DNA from: Sphaerulina vaccinii | Lineage: Eukaryota > Ascomycota > Dothideomycetes > Mycosphaerellales > Mycosphaerellaceae | Assembly (NCBI GenBank): GCA_022570795.1 | Contig: JAKUDP010000007.1 | Location: forward strand, 1,798,001-1,862,000 | Length of the DNA stretch: 64,000 nt | Reading direction: 5' to 3' | Part shown: in pieces, positions 41,401 through 52,552 of the stretch | How the letters are laid out: every line of letters begins with the position of its first letter | Numbering within the stretch: position 1 is the stretch's first letter | Translations under genes and position numbers: made by a program | The notes under the pieces: generated by a model | Databases searched by the model: none | What the model saw: only the letters and a program-made list of their open reading frames with translations | Told to the model about the DNA's origin: nothing

Positions 41401-43016
41401 GCGATGACGAGGAAGACGCCGACACGGACAACCAGTTCGAGACTGAGCCCGAGGAAGGAGAAGAAAGTGCCGACGAAGAAGTCCCTCAAAGGTTAGACCC
41501 AGAAGCAGCGTTGTCCGGCTTTCAGGCCTCGCTAAACGCCATGAGATCCAGCAAATCCGCCCCAAAGTCACCAGAGACAAGCAAGGCGAAGCCAAGCTCT
41601 ACCACGCCAGGATCACAGAATACCAGCTACACACCTAAGACGCTACCGCCAGGACCGGTCCTGCAACCGCCTGGCCAGAGGAAGACAGACGATAGTCCTC
41701 GTTCACCAAGCCCGCAGCGCAGAACACATCAACAGCGCGCAGTCACCAGCCCTGTTCGTGGCACATCGCATATCAAGGTACAAGCTGTACCGCCTGCTAA
41801 GCCCGTTGCGCCTCCTGCGCAGCCGCAGCAGCCCGCAGAACCAACTCTTGGTGAGCTTGCAGACGAAGAAGATGCGCAGGTCAAGGCTTTGCTTGCAGAA
41901 CCAATCAAGCCGACCAAAGAAAGTCCGCTCTTCTACGTTCACACGGACTATGCTGGCGAAAGTGACACAACTGGCATTGGAGGACAAATAGAGAGGGTCT
42001 TCCGAGATGTCAACTCCATGATTGACACAGTCGGTCTCAACGGTCGATCGTTGCAGTGTCTGACTCAGGGACATGAACAGCTGAAGAAGCCGGGGCAGCG
42101 CAACGTGCAAGACTTGGAAGATGATGAAGCTTGGACATTGGCTGAGATGACTGAACTCAGCCGAGTCATGGACAACATTGACAGACAATTGACCAACGGC
42201 AAGCTCGACAGAGTCCCAGAAACACTTGCGAGACTGAAGGAGGAGCATGAAATTGCCACCAAGATTCGGACAAGAACAGTCGAGATGCGACGACAGATCG
42301 CTCAGCACACCGACCCTGAGAGAATTGCTGAACGTGACGCTGCACCGCTATCGGCAGAAACCCTTCACCAGCAGAGCGAACTGCGCACTCGTCTACAAAG
42401 TGTGCAGAAGCTCCTAGCAGAAGCCGAACAAAAGGCCACCATGCTTCGAGCTCAGCTGTCCTCACTACAATCAAAAGACCCCAAATCTGGCCAAGCAGCA
42501 CCTGTACCTACTGTCGAAGCTGTAGAGCGCACAATTCTCAAATTGACAGCCATGGTCCAACAGAAATCCGGAGACATCGACCTCCTCGAAAGCAAGATCC
42601 GAAATCTGCCCGGCGGCATGGGTGCTCTACGCCTCGACGACGACTACGAAGAAGATCTCGCAGAACGCCTTGGTGGCTCAAAACTCCTCACAGACTCGCC
42701 CAGCAGACGTACACCTCCAAGATATCCTCGTATGGCTGCCAATGGCGATGCGCTAGGTGTCAGTGCCATGTTCAGCGTCAGCAGATTCCAAACTCCGCCA
42801 AATGTCAGTATTCGCGGCAGCCCGAGCTTCAGAGCTAGTGCTCTTGGGCGAAGTACGGGTAGCTTGAGTGGTAGTGCGAGGAAGAAAATGGTTGATGTCA
42901 CGGATGAGGAAATTGAGGCTTTCAGGGTTAGGACGCAGAGGCGGAGGGATGTGCTTAGTGCACTGCAGCAGAAGGTTGAGGAGAGGGGTGCGACGAGGAT
43001 TGTGAAGCCTTCGTAG
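38499..43016 (+). CDS. nup159: Nucleoporin Nup159/Nup214 type
   Basis: A single exon of 1505 residues from ATG 38499. Residues 1-480 form a beta-propeller-like domain, which in yeast Nup159 binds the mRNA-export helicase Dbp5. Residues about 520-800 are a Phe-Gly region (FGKPAAPAFGQSAFG and many SFG, AFG and NPFG units). Two copies of FNYKKA then lie in Pro-rich context (about 850-910). A strongly acidic stretch follows (DDDDEDEDGDEDEEEQ), then a basic Pro-rich linker and a C-terminal coiled coil (about 1140-1390), which in the family joins Nup82 and Nsp1. It sits on the cytoplasmic face of the nuclear pore. Domain order and composition identify it well; the exact start is less sure. Confidence 0.9.
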   Translation: MNFGSQAQAQAGDELGEVISDEIALDDVASKAGDRVRVSQAWDPKPHPWASLVSVASTKGLLAVAGPDTLKIASTKQVRQKQYIPVRKDGASGDEKYLPIDALNTISVPRLSHVAFSADESCLIIASEQGGGLAVYETDTLARGGKDSAFQISTEGVAIRHLLPNPNKEQGTAHLFGVVLTNGQLVMADLQKRNLVDGKNGKVFHRNVTSACWSKKGKQIVVGLGDGTCAQIDPQGEVKAQIPAPPQLASIKEDEYQSAQAMPVTAIHWLETYKFFIIYTPFFGADNADDMARHDSVYFIAEKNGNAGPFVFSKSSLDPCMVPFTGSDRVPASHFIQRIGAWDPQVKDMFVVVSSASPEGGVFAQLQNDRNYNLAVPEDENRKILLPMNLTGDDESSAIGMALDFSAEELEPKPIPSNTDDFPQATKPAPCILIVTTDGMLLMWWVVSKSAIQHASIHANMVNKTGPYADYVSLRIVINPADEVALDEIPDAYKTAEDKAAIANGTKQAAPTTPMVSSIFGAKPATSDSSSSGSVFGKPAAPAFGQSAFGTPSTPAATTAQPAKPAFGQSSFGQSSTPAAPAQGQAAFGMTSTPAAASSWAAQGKATFGATSKIGGGGGFGSVGGMGANKPSPWGTPNGAATTGQSPFAKAATQPSGFAAFANKNPMATTTPASNPFGGTQVSTTNPFGSSAQNQPSNPFAGSAFGTNTTNTSFSSSSFGKPSLTPQLSAGSTATLGSNGTGSFGKPSNLGSTPSLSNNSSGLSGFGDFKLGSTFKGDGTAKDDLPMPKNPGAALFGSDFLGGAENKKENIQPQVKPEPGTEKEVSLKDIPASKPSANDGSGLPPDPSTFNYKKAQAAMAPPPGVMQPPPKPTEPQSDASAAPLPPNPSSFNYKKALADMGPTPGAAAQQTEEVKDVPIAGSPPQNVTHSETFSPAGSEAGPTDDGSESWDDDDDEDEDGDEDEEEQGDDEEDADTDNQFETEPEEGEESADEEVPQRLDPEAALSGFQASLNAMRSSKSAPKSPETSKAKPSSTTPGSQNTSYTPKTLPPGPVLQPPGQRKTDDSPRSPSPQRRTHQQRAVTSPVRGTSHIKVQAVPPAKPVAPPAQPQQPAEPTLGELADEEDAQVKALLAEPIKPTKESPLFYVHTDYAGESDTTGIGGQIERVFRDVNSMIDTVGLNGRSLQCLTQGHEQLKKPGQRNVQDLEDDEAWTLAEMTELSRVMDNIDRQLTNGKLDRVPETLARLKEEHEIATKIRTRTVEMRRQIAQHTDPERIAERDAAPLSAETLHQQSELRTRLQSVQKLLAEAEQKATMLRAQLSSLQSKDPKSGQAAPVPTVEAVERTILKLTAMVQQKSGDIDLLESKIRNLPGGMGALRLDDDYEEDLAERLGGSKLLTDSPSRRTPPRYPRMAANGDALGVSAMFSVSRFQTPPNVSIRGSPSFRASALGRSTGSLSGSARKKMVDVTDEEIEAFRVRTQRRRDVLSALQQKVEERGATRIVKPS

Positions 43017-43529
43017 AGAGTGAAGCACAGCACGGTGCGATTGTATACTGGGTGTCAAAAGCAGAGCAGTGATGTAGGATAGGCATACAGCGGCATGGAT
43101 GAAAAGCATGGATGAGATGAACAGCAGTATAGCATATCAAGCCTACCGACATCTGCTCATATGCCCTGGCTTGGCCTTTGCGTGAGGCATATCGTTGAAC
43201 ACCTTACACAGCGCTGTGTCTTGATGATGACCAGTAGTGTCCCACACACACACACCATAGTATCCATCATTGAAGTCCTTCATTCATTCAGGTACTTGTG
43301 TAACTAACTCCCTTAGCCATGCATGCCGTTTCGTTTCGTTTAGATCATGAAATTTTGCAGCCTGGCTACCTACCTCCGAATGAATATACGCATCTATCTT
43401 GCGAGGTTGAAACGAACATAACTATCTGCTCGGACGGAACAATTTGTGCAGATTTTAGCTGGTTAAACACTATGTACTTAATTAGGATTTTTCCAAGCAG
43501 CGTGCGTGCGTTTGCAAAGGTTCTTGCGC

Positions 43530-43960
43530 ATTTAGCGTCCTAGATAGATAGTAGGTAGGTAGTATAAGTATAGTATTCTCGAAAGTATAGATGTCTGCTC
43601 GGACCTATATAGTCTAGGCAGTCTCCTAGTATTAGTACCTAAGGTAGAAGAAGTCTATAAGAAGGTTAGTTAGCTATAATATTATATTAGGAGTAGAAAT
43701 TGCTTGCTTTACTATTGTATGTATATACTTGATTAGTATAGAGGCTGTTGCGTATAAGTTCGTTTGTATTGTGAGGTTCTATTATAGAGTTAATATAGAA
43801 AAAGGAGTGTTTTGTTTTTATATATATTATAATAGTTGTTGTTATAACTACCGCGAGGAGGTTAAGCAAACGCATATTGAATTCTGGAATCTTCAAGTTA
43901 CTCTTTTTGCTTTTGTGGTTTTCAGCTTTGGGGGCCCGGGGGGGGGGGGGGGGGGGGGGG
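43530..43960. repeat. AT-rich, RIP-like island ending in a poly-G run
   Basis: The base composition shifts abruptly to TA-rich with many TATA, TAGTA and ATTATA steps. This fits the C-to-T decay caused by repeat-induced point mutation of an old transposon. A GATA/GTAG microsatellite opens it (43545-43565). It is followed by GGGGG-CCC and 23 consecutive G (43938-43960). No coding remnant is recognisable. Confidence 0.5.
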
Positions 43961-45091
43961 TTGTCCGGGTTAAGTAGGGGATGTAGAGGGCTAGGAGATT
44001 GGGAACGTGATGGGGATGGGATAGAATAGGACGGGATAAATGGTTTGAAACTGTATCTGTAGAGTAGAACAGAATCTTCGCTCTGTAATATAGCACCCTT
44101 CTCTGGTCCGTCCAACTGCTGGCAGGCACTATCTCTGCTTGGTGTGTTTCATCTCGCGGAGAGTACTGCTGTTGTAGGATGGGAAGACCATATCTTAGTC
44201 GGCGCTACTTGCTGTGAGATACCGGCAACGTTCACTTTCGCCAGCCTCTTGGTCGGTATCGAGCTGCGTGAAGCTGGCGCTATACCCGATTAGGACGCCT
44301 CACTCATGCAGGAGATGGATGTGTTCTTTCTAAGCCACTGAACCGTTCCATACGTCCTGTGATACCGGTAGCTTGATTGAAGAGCTCCTTGACTCGCCCC
44401 GGAGAACTTGTTATACAGGAGTCCTCTATCCCGAGATCACATAAACAAGTCCTCACCGCTGGTGTTCTTCCAGGAATGTCGTGATATCATGCCAGCCGGC
44501 ACAGTGCATTACCCTGTCATGCAGCTCGAGGCACACCACTCCTCAGTAGCTGCAAGTCATCATCATAGACTGGTCTCAGTTGAATGGACGTCGCGTTGCT
44601 TGCGAGACTGCTTTGCCCTCTTATCTCATCGGTTAATTTGGCCCGGCTTGGCTCTTGCGAGTTGTCTCCACTCCGCTTCCCACTTCCATCTTTCTTGTCA
44701 TCTTCATGATGTTTCGTGCATCTCATTCATCAACGACATGAACATGAATCCTCGCCAAACCCTCCATTGTGCTGCCATGCTCGATTTACGGCTGCGAAAC
44801 TCGTGTAGGACAAGGCCTTGCGTGCGAGAAATGGAATCTTTGTGCTGCGAGATCGTCAGGTACAGTTCCACACAAGCTGCATGCCCAGGATGCGCCTCCT
44901 TCCTGTACGGGCATAGCAACTGTGACCAAGCATGTTGCTTGTTGATAGCGCAATACTACTATCGTCGTAGGCACGATGGTCACACTGGAACTGGATGTAG
45001 AAGGTAGCATCGTGCAGAGGTTCAAGTACTACTTACTACTATACCATTCTGCGCTCGCTTTCATGATGCAGCGGATCCAGTCGACCCATTG

Positions 45092-45098
45092 TATAAAT
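45092..45098 (+). promoter_or_regulatory. Probable TATA box
   Basis: TATAAAT lies 57 bp upstream of the ATG at 45156 of the S41-type peptidase gene. Confidence 0.4.
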
Positions 45099-45155
45099 CC
45101 ACTCATCTCTAAATAGCAGTAACAGCTTCCGCCACCTGAGGCCAAGGTCGAAAAG

Positions 45156-47877
45156 ATGGGGCGAATCAGAGATGTTGCGACTGCTGCAGCACTTCTCGCC
45201 ACTGCTCATGGAGCTCCAGGTTCGTCGAAAGAGTCGAAATCAGCAGAGTACTGGCAGGAAAGATGGTCTGGGTAAGCTTTCAGCACGAATCAGGCCAAAT
45301 ATAGTCTTGAGTGGCAAGGCTGACATACCCTCAGGACGAGCCTCGAAGTCTACACGCCACCAGCACCTCAAGTAACATGGCCAGACTATACAAAGCGTCC
45401 GTATGCAGCAAGCAACAGCACAACGACTTTGACCTCATACGAAGAGCCTCCGGCATACGAGACGAGCTATACTACGAAAGTGGTGACTATCGACTGCACG
45501 ACGACCATATCCGTAACCACGCAGACCATTCCTATGACGACTTATATGCCTTCTCCCTTACTTTACACACCTACTACGCCAATCACGACCACGACAGTAC
45601 CTGCGAATGCCTGCGCGAGCATCCGAGAACTTGCATCAGCTGTATCAGCAACCTCACCGAAAGCTACACCCACAGTGCCAGCAGCACTAGCGTATGAATG
45701 CATCAATTCTGTGCCTTTCAACCAGTCAGCAGCAGGTCAGCACCGAGTCCATTTCTTCTAGTGTGGCATGAGCTAATAATGCGCCAGTCGATCTACTAGA
45801 TTCAATTCGTCCTTACATCGACTGGCAGACTACCGTTCAGTTCATCAAAGACCCGCCGGTAGAGTACGCGGAGAAGATACAAGCGCCCTATGATGTCGAA
45901 GCAGCTTTCGACAGCATATACGAAAAGGCTCGCGCAGGCTCATACGCGAGTGAGTACGAGTTCGGCTTTGAAATTTATCGATGCTTCCAACGAACGCACG
46001 ATGGACATTTCGTAGTCTATCCAGATTCTGTGAATGGCATCTTCTCCTTCGGCAGGACTACACCACTTGTCTCGGTCTCCCTTGATGGAAAGTCCATCCC
46101 GGAAGTCTTCGTCTACTCCGACATTCTGAACACCATCGCGGGCAATGCTAGCTACACGCCGAGCCCGCTGTCTTTGATCGATGGGCAGAATAGTACCGAA
46201 TACCTGCTGAACTGGGCTCAGTACGGTAGTCTCCAAGATAAGGACGCTTTGTGGAATAACATGTTCTATCTGCTCGGGGCTGTATCACTGGGCTCAGCAG
46301 GATCTGGCACTGGCACATTCTCGGGCGGTGGTCGTGGTCGCTGGATTTATCCTGGCGAGAGCACTACACTCACATTCGCCAACGGCACAACAACAACTAA
46401 CCAGAATTTTGCTCGTGTTCTTGTGCCCTTCGATAATGTCACAAGTGGTGCGGACATATACAAGGAGTACTTCATTCCTCCTCCAGGCAGTGTGTTACCT
46501 GCAGAGCAGCTCGCGACCCAAACCACCGCTTCTACGACGACAACATCAACCTCGAGCGCAGCTACGACAACTACCACTGCTGCAAGCACTACCATCCCAG
46601 CGCCTGGCTTTCCATCGCCATTTATTCGTGAAGGCAACAACACGAACTCTGGCTATTTTCTGGAAGGAGAAGGCTACGATGATGTGGCAGTGCTCAGCGT
46701 ACAAACATTCGTTAGTGGCGCTTACGATGAGATACCATTCCAATCTGTGAACACCTACCTCATCGATCAGGCTGTAGCACGCAACAAGACCAAGTTGATC
46801 ATCGATGTCTCGGCCAATGGAGGTGGCACCATCTTACAAGGCTACGATCTGTTCAAACAGCTGTTCCCACAGATTTTGCCATATGGAGCTAATCGCTTCC
46901 GTGCACACGAAGCGTTGGACTACATTGGACAAGAGGTCAGTGATCTCTCCGGACGAGTGGATCGCAGTCTTGACTTGAACGCTACTGTTTCCGACTACGT
47001 CTCCTCCTTCTACAACTACAGGACAGACGTCGATGTCAACTACACCAACTTCGAATCCTGGAGCGATAAGTTCGGGCCTGAGACATTCGGACCAGGCCCA
47101 GATAACTACACATCATTGGAACGCTGGAACATGAGCGATGTCTTGACTCCTCTAAATTCGGGAGGCATTTACATCTCTGGCTACCTCAATCGATCGAACA
47201 TTACAACTCAGCCATTTGCAGCCGAGGACATCGTAATCGTGACAGATGGCTATTGCGCGTCAACATGCACTATCTTCAGTGAACTCATGCGGCAGCAAGC
47301 TGGCATCAAGACTATCTTCCTAGGTGGACGACCGAATACAGATATCGCTCAAGCAATCGGAGGTGTCAAGGGTACGAATTCTCTGGACTATGGCTACATC
47401 CTCTCGTCCGTACTCACTCCATTCATCTACGAGTATGTCCACTCGCGAGAGTTCTATAACGACACTGCCCTCGGAGCCTACAATAATCTCGTATCATACC
47501 GGACGATATCAGCTGTGGTGAATGCTCGAGATGGCTTCCGTCAAAACGACACTTCGAACATTCCATTACAATTTCAGTACGAGCCTGCAGACTGTAGGAT
47601 CTACTATACCCCAGAAATGGCAGTGGATATGACAGCAGTGTGGAAGACTGTTGCAGATTCGGCGTTCAACGGCATCAATCATTGTGTTGCTGGTGGTCTT
47701 GGTGGCCATGCAGATGACTATGCTAAGCGTGGTTTGAAGAGGACGCAGAGGAAACAGCATAGTGTGCGGAGAGATGTAGATCTTCATGTTCACAAGAGAG
47801 CCATGGCAGAGGTCTGGACTGGTAAAGATGGTATTACCCTTACTGGAGGTGTTGGGGATAGCTATATGCTGCCTTGA
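45156..47877 (+). CDS. Secreted S41-family (CPAF/UstP-like) peptidase-like protein
   Basis: Exons 45156-45271, 45335-45735 and 45788-47877 (phases 2 and 1) give 868 residues. Residues 1-20 are a signal peptide (VATAAALLATAHG). A Thr/Ser/Pro-rich arm follows (about 60-135), then the N-terminal domain (VDLLDSIRPYIDWQTTVQFI, TGDGHF-like HDGHFVVYPD). A Thr-rich linker (about 405-435) interrupts the core. The protease fold contains IIDVSANGGG and the nucleophile region DGYCASTCTIFSE, with Ser664 as likely catalytic Ser, then GGRPN. This architecture matches fungal S41 proteins of the CPAF-like type, the group that includes UstP of the ustiloxin cluster. No DUF3328/UstY genes are nearby, so secreted protein turnover is as likely as a peptide pathway. 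Confidence 0.85.
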
Positions 47878-50584
47878 TGCTCTACTTGGCGGTGATGATC
47901 ACCACATTTTACAGACGCAGCTTAGGGTTGCCTGAAACCCCTGGGACGGCGACAACATGCTCAGATCTGCATCTGACCTAGTCATACTCTCTGTGACATC
48001 TTTACAGTGCGTCTCAACATTGCTCAAACAATTATATGTTGATCCATTGTTCTTTGCGTGCTGTAGCTCGAAAAGACCGAATTGACGATATTTCGAAAGA
48101 TGTCTATATTTCTGATTGTGACCACACATCAGCATCAGGTATCACTCGTTTCCTTGTTCTCATTTCTTGGACATGACGAAAGTGCCTCTGGCGATGATAA
48201 GACGCGACATCGACATGGTGACAATAGCCCTCTAGCATCAATGCGTAACCTACGAACAAACATGGTCCGGACAGGTCTCTGTCAACAAAGCGCCAGCTGG
48301 GACACAGAGATGCATGATGATAACTATTGCTTGCGTATGCAGCCGGCGACTATACCACTCAAGTTTGATACTTCTGTGCTTTCAGGAAGTACGAAGAGAT
48401 GAATGTGCTTCTTGTCGCATTTCCGGCAGCTCAGCACCAGCTCTTGATGTCAACATCAGGTACAACACTAATAAGAGACCTGAGGCTTCGCAAATGCAGT
48501 GGATTCGATGGCTATGTTCAATGGTTTCGAACTGATGTCGTTGCACACGACATCTCCTTCTCCACTGTGCTTCAGCAAGTGAACAGCAAACTTGATCTCG
48601 TTCATCTGCACGTGTCTTGGGAAGACGACCAGAACAGGTACCTGCTCAAGGGTCCCGGACCACATAGATCTCAGTATTCACCTGCATACAGCTGCCGTAG
48701 GACAAAGAGCCATCCTGCGGAGCAATGCTTAGTACGTGTCTGAGGGCTTTCTGCCTCCATGACCTTCTAGCAGCATGTGTCCTTCGATGCCTTCTTAGCT
48801 TCGAGATCTTCTATGATTCTCACAATTGAGATGCTAGGGCGTGACCATACCATGTCGTCGCCATCTACCATGTGAAGCCGACCTACACCGATGACGCGTT
48901 GCTCTCAAATGAAGTATGTGCCGCACTTCGCTTCGAAGACACCTCGCAGCAAGTGTCTACAAAATGCATTGCTTCTGAGTGGAGACCGACGAGAAAGCCA
49001 TATAGATCTCGCAGCCCCGGAATCGGAACGGCATTCTGATACGGTCCTCGATCGCGTGTTCTTGCAGCCTTGCTCAAAGATGCGGTAAGCTTCAAAGATG
49101 CGGTAAGCTTCGGAGCCTTTTCCACGTTGTCAAAGTTTGTTCGAGGTACAAGGTACAATGGCCAGACCTCTCTGTTAGGATCAAGGATGTGTTCCGCATT
49201 ATTATCAGAAGAGCAGGATGCTGTTCTCTGAAGAGAGTGAAGAGACGATGATGGCATTCCGGTCCTCAAAATTCGCGTAGAATGTCTGCATGTCAGTGAA
49301 GTGTGTTAGTAATGGCGAAGAGAAGAAGACACCACCTTGAATCCACGTGCTTCAGGCAAGTCCGAGACTCTCTTCATGTGAATCGGATGTCTTGCTCTAT
49401 ACTGCAAGCGCTCGCCCAGAATCGCTCGGTTTCAACATGGTCTTGATGAGTGCGGTCAAGATCTTGACCACACTTGGCAGGCACCAGGCACAAATCGGTT
49501 CTTCAGGAAGGTGCATTCGAGTACCACTTTTTGTTCTCTCGTGATGTGGAACTTTGCGTTTATGCTGTTGAGATGCAAAGCTGACAAGTTGATGAGTTCT
49601 TTTCTGCACCTAGGATCGCAGTTGTTACTCATCATGGCTGAACCGCGGCGGTCATTACGGCTGTTTGAGGCATCTCGTGTTGTTTCTTGGATCGCGCGGC
49701 GCGAAGATACGAGCAGGTCAAGCACGCGCCTGGCAGTCTCTTGACGCGCGATTTTCGAAGGTGTGTGTATGCTGTGTGTTCTGTAGAAGATGAAGGACTG
49801 CTGGCTGTATTTGTTCTCGCCGTGCCGTTTCCTATTCCTGATGTTGAATATTGGAGGATCGTCTTCGAATCTCGGCTGAGACGCCAACCGTTCTTTTACC
49901 GCCGGCCTGTGATTCGAGTGATGCAAAGTCAAATTTCACTAGCGCAAATTCTACGGATCTTGATTCGTTTGTCCCACAGGTACCTCGCGCCATGCCGAGA
50001 GAGGTCTCGATCGTCAGGCACGAGCTCGAGATTGGCATCCCTGTCCTTCCTCGCACCTCGACTTGCGATTTGTTTTGCTCTCCTTCAAGTTTTGACAACA
50101 CCCGTTCTTCGGCAGCTCGACAACACTCGCACCCTTGCGTTCACCAGGTCACCCACTGTCTCTACGTCTATCACGCTCATTATCAAACGACCTCGCGACC
50201 ATCCTTTGCAAGGCGTGTTGAACACCACCGCATTCCTCAGCGACACCCCAGCACCAGTCAAGCAGCAGCTTCAGCATTCCTCACGGCTCGGCGAAGCAAC
50301 ACACAGCATTGTACAGCTCAGAATCATTTGACGTGACTCTGTCTGGATCTCGTGAGTTTGACCCGTCATCATACACCTTCATGCGCATTCGTCTTCACAT
50401 GCATTACCTCACCGGATAATGGAGGCCTTCACATGAGACCCGACCAGCATCACCACCACCCATGACAGTCTTTCTTGCGCCCACTTCACCCCATCACTCC
50501 TCGACAGGAACTCACCTAGCGACACATTTGACTGACTCCGCGGGCCGGCAGTATCGATCATAGAATCGCATCAATAGCATCAAC
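47878..50584. other. Long intergenic region
   Basis: In this 2.7-kb stretch no gene is firmly supported. The best frame is 48399-48743 (+, ATG, 114 aa, containing FDGYVQWFRTDVVAHDISF), without a recognised family. An 18-bp tandem repeat lies at 49075-49110. The right end is CT/CA-rich promoter sequence of the GH17 gene. Confidence 0.35.
49075..49110 (+). repeat. 18-bp perfect tandem repeat
   Basis: CAAAGATGCGGTAAGCTT occurs twice in direct succession (49075 and 49093). Confidence 0.85.
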
Positions 50585-51715
50585 ATGAAAGCTGGACTTC
50601 TCACTATCGCGGCTCTGACCGCTGCTGCCTCTGCGCAGGTCCACCGCCGCGGACACAAGCACCTTCGTCGCGACAATGTTGTCGAATATGCCAACGAGGT
50701 TGAGGTCGTGACCGTTACTGCCCCAGGCGCCATCGTCTTCGTTGACCAGAACGGAAACCCAGTCTCCACTGGGTACGCCGACCAGCCAACCACGACTCCA
50801 GCGGCATATGTGCCACCACCAGCTTACTCTGCTCCAGCTGAGCCAGCTAAGCCATCCACGACCGAGGCTCCAGCAGCTCCAGCATACTCTGCACCAGCTT
50901 CTTCATCGGCTCCTGCAGCCCCAGCATACTCAGCTCCAGCCGCAACCTCCGGCCAGGGTATCGTGTACTCTCCATACAACAACGATGGTACTTGCAAGTC
51001 GCAAGACCAGGTCACTGCCGACTTCGCAAAGATCACTGGTTACGGTCTCGTCCGTATCTACGGCACCGATTGCGACCAGGTCAACACCGTCAAGACTGCT
51101 GCCACTGCTAAGGGCATGAAGCTTTTCGTCGGTATCTTCGACATCAACTCGGTTGAGGCCCAGGCTGCTACCATCATCGCCGCCGTCAAGGGCGACTGGA
51201 GCTCCATCGACACTGTTTCCGTTGGTAACGAGATCGTCAACGCTGGCGGTAGCGTCGCTGCCGTTGTCGCCGCTGTCAACACTGCCCGTACTGTTCTCAA
51301 GGCGGCTGACTACACTGGTCCAGTCGTCACTGTCGACACCTTTGTTGCCATGATTGCCAACCCAGAGCTTTGCCAATGCTCCGACTACGCTGCTGCCAAC
51401 GCCCACGCCTTCTTCGATGGTGGTGTCACCGCTGAGAATGCCGGCCAGTTCGTTCTTGAGCAGTCGCAGCGTGTCGCTTCCGCATGTGGTGGCAAGAAAG
51501 TCGTCATCACCGAGTCCGGATGGCCATGGCAGGGAGCCAGCAACGGCGCCGCTGTTCCAAGCAAAGAGAACCAGAAGGCTGCCATTGACAGCATCAAGTC
51601 CAAGTTCTCCGAGAACATCATCTTGTTCACCGCGTTCGATGATCTCTGGAAGGCGAACACCGCTGCCACTCACGGTGCTGAGTGCTACTGGGGTTTCGTT
51701 GAGCAATCTTCTTAG
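50585..51715 (+). CDS. GH17 cell-wall beta-1,3-glucanase/transglycosidase
   Basis: A single exon of 376 residues. The signal peptide is MKAGLLTIAALTAAASA, followed by a dibasic, Kex2-like RR at HRRGHKHLRRD. A Pro/Ala linker carries repeated PAYSAPA units (about 75-120). The GH17 barrel follows, with GQGIVYSPYNNDGTCKSQDQ, the acid/base Glu216 in VGNEIV and the nucleophile Glu310 in VITESGWPW. This is the Scw/Bgl2 type of wall-bound glucan-modifying protein. Codon use is strongly C-biased compared with the neighbours, suggesting high expression. No C-terminal GPI signal is visible. Confidence 0.93.
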   Translation: MKAGLLTIAALTAAASAQVHRRGHKHLRRDNVVEYANEVEVVTVTAPGAIVFVDQNGNPVSTGYADQPTTTPAAYVPPPAYSAPAEPAKPSTTEAPAAPAYSAPASSSAPAAPAYSAPAATSGQGIVYSPYNNDGTCKSQDQVTADFAKITGYGLVRIYGTDCDQVNTVKTAATAKGMKLFVGIFDINSVEAQAATIIAAVKGDWSSIDTVSVGNEIVNAGGSVAAVVAAVNTARTVLKAADYTGPVVTVDTFVAMIANPELCQCSDYAAANAHAFFDGGVTAENAGQFVLEQSQRVASACGGKKVVITESGWPWQGASNGAAVPSKENQKAAIDSIKSKFSENIILFTAFDDLWKANTAATHGAECYWGFVEQSS

Positions 51716-52552
51716 ATTCGCGGTCTTTCTGTCAACAGTCAGTCGAGCTAGAATGAATGATGCATATGCACAGCATAGAAGTCCCAGGAAACGAACGATG
51801 GGCAAGAAAGCAAGCATTGTACAGACGCCCCGATTGGAAGGCATTTGCATAGGACGGTAGGAATGAAACGGAATGGGACCAGGGCGTTACTTCTCTTTTT
51901 CGCGCAGGAAGAATGATGTTTCGTAACGGAGCGCAGTGCTGGTCATTTGCCACACCCTTTCCAGTAGGATCCGATCCAGCTTGAGTAGGATAGCCTGTGC
52001 ATTCGACGAGTTCAATGTCAAGATCTTTCACCTTTATTGCATAACCTTTCCGCAGAGTTCCGAGTAGTGACAATGACAAAACGATGAAGCACAAGAATCA
52101 GGAGATGAGGAGGGAAGAAGAGCAGCAGCGTGAGGTATAAGTAGAGCGAGTGGACCTCCAGTGGGTACTTCTGCGTTTCAGAAGCTGTGAAAGACTGGTT
52201 CATGTGGTCGCCGACGATCTTGCTGACGCGTTGGTTTGGCTCTGCACGACTCGGAGCCAGCTTCGAACTCTTTCTCCATCATAACACCACACTACCATCA
52301 CACGTTCTTCCCACGCTGTGCGACCTCCTTCCTCTACAATATCAATCTGTGTCTATATTGATCAATAGAGCCTTCCTATCATTCCTGAGCCCCAGTCGTG
52401 CTTATACTGAAGCCTGATAGAATCATACCATAGCACCTTCTCTCAATCCCATCCTAGCAATTACAGTATACCCTCGCCTTTGTCCATTCCCACTCCTCTG
52501 CCATTCCCTCGGCTCGATCGCACTCACGATAGGCTCCCAAGTATCCAAAGTT
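51716..52552. other. Spacer before the methyltransferase gene
   Basis: No gene is seen; the right half is CT-rich promoter and 5' leader. Confidence 0.4.

Larger units (their letters stand above)
43017..45155. other. Long spacer with AT-rich island
   Basis: No gene is seen. The middle (about 43530-43920) is AT- and TA-rich and ends near a 23-G run. The right end holds a probable TATA box (45092) for the peptidase gene. Confidence 0.45.

Noticed and set aside
39346..42501. Long alternative frames over nup159
   Set aside because: They are antisense or shifted shadows of a well-supported coding frame, without domains.
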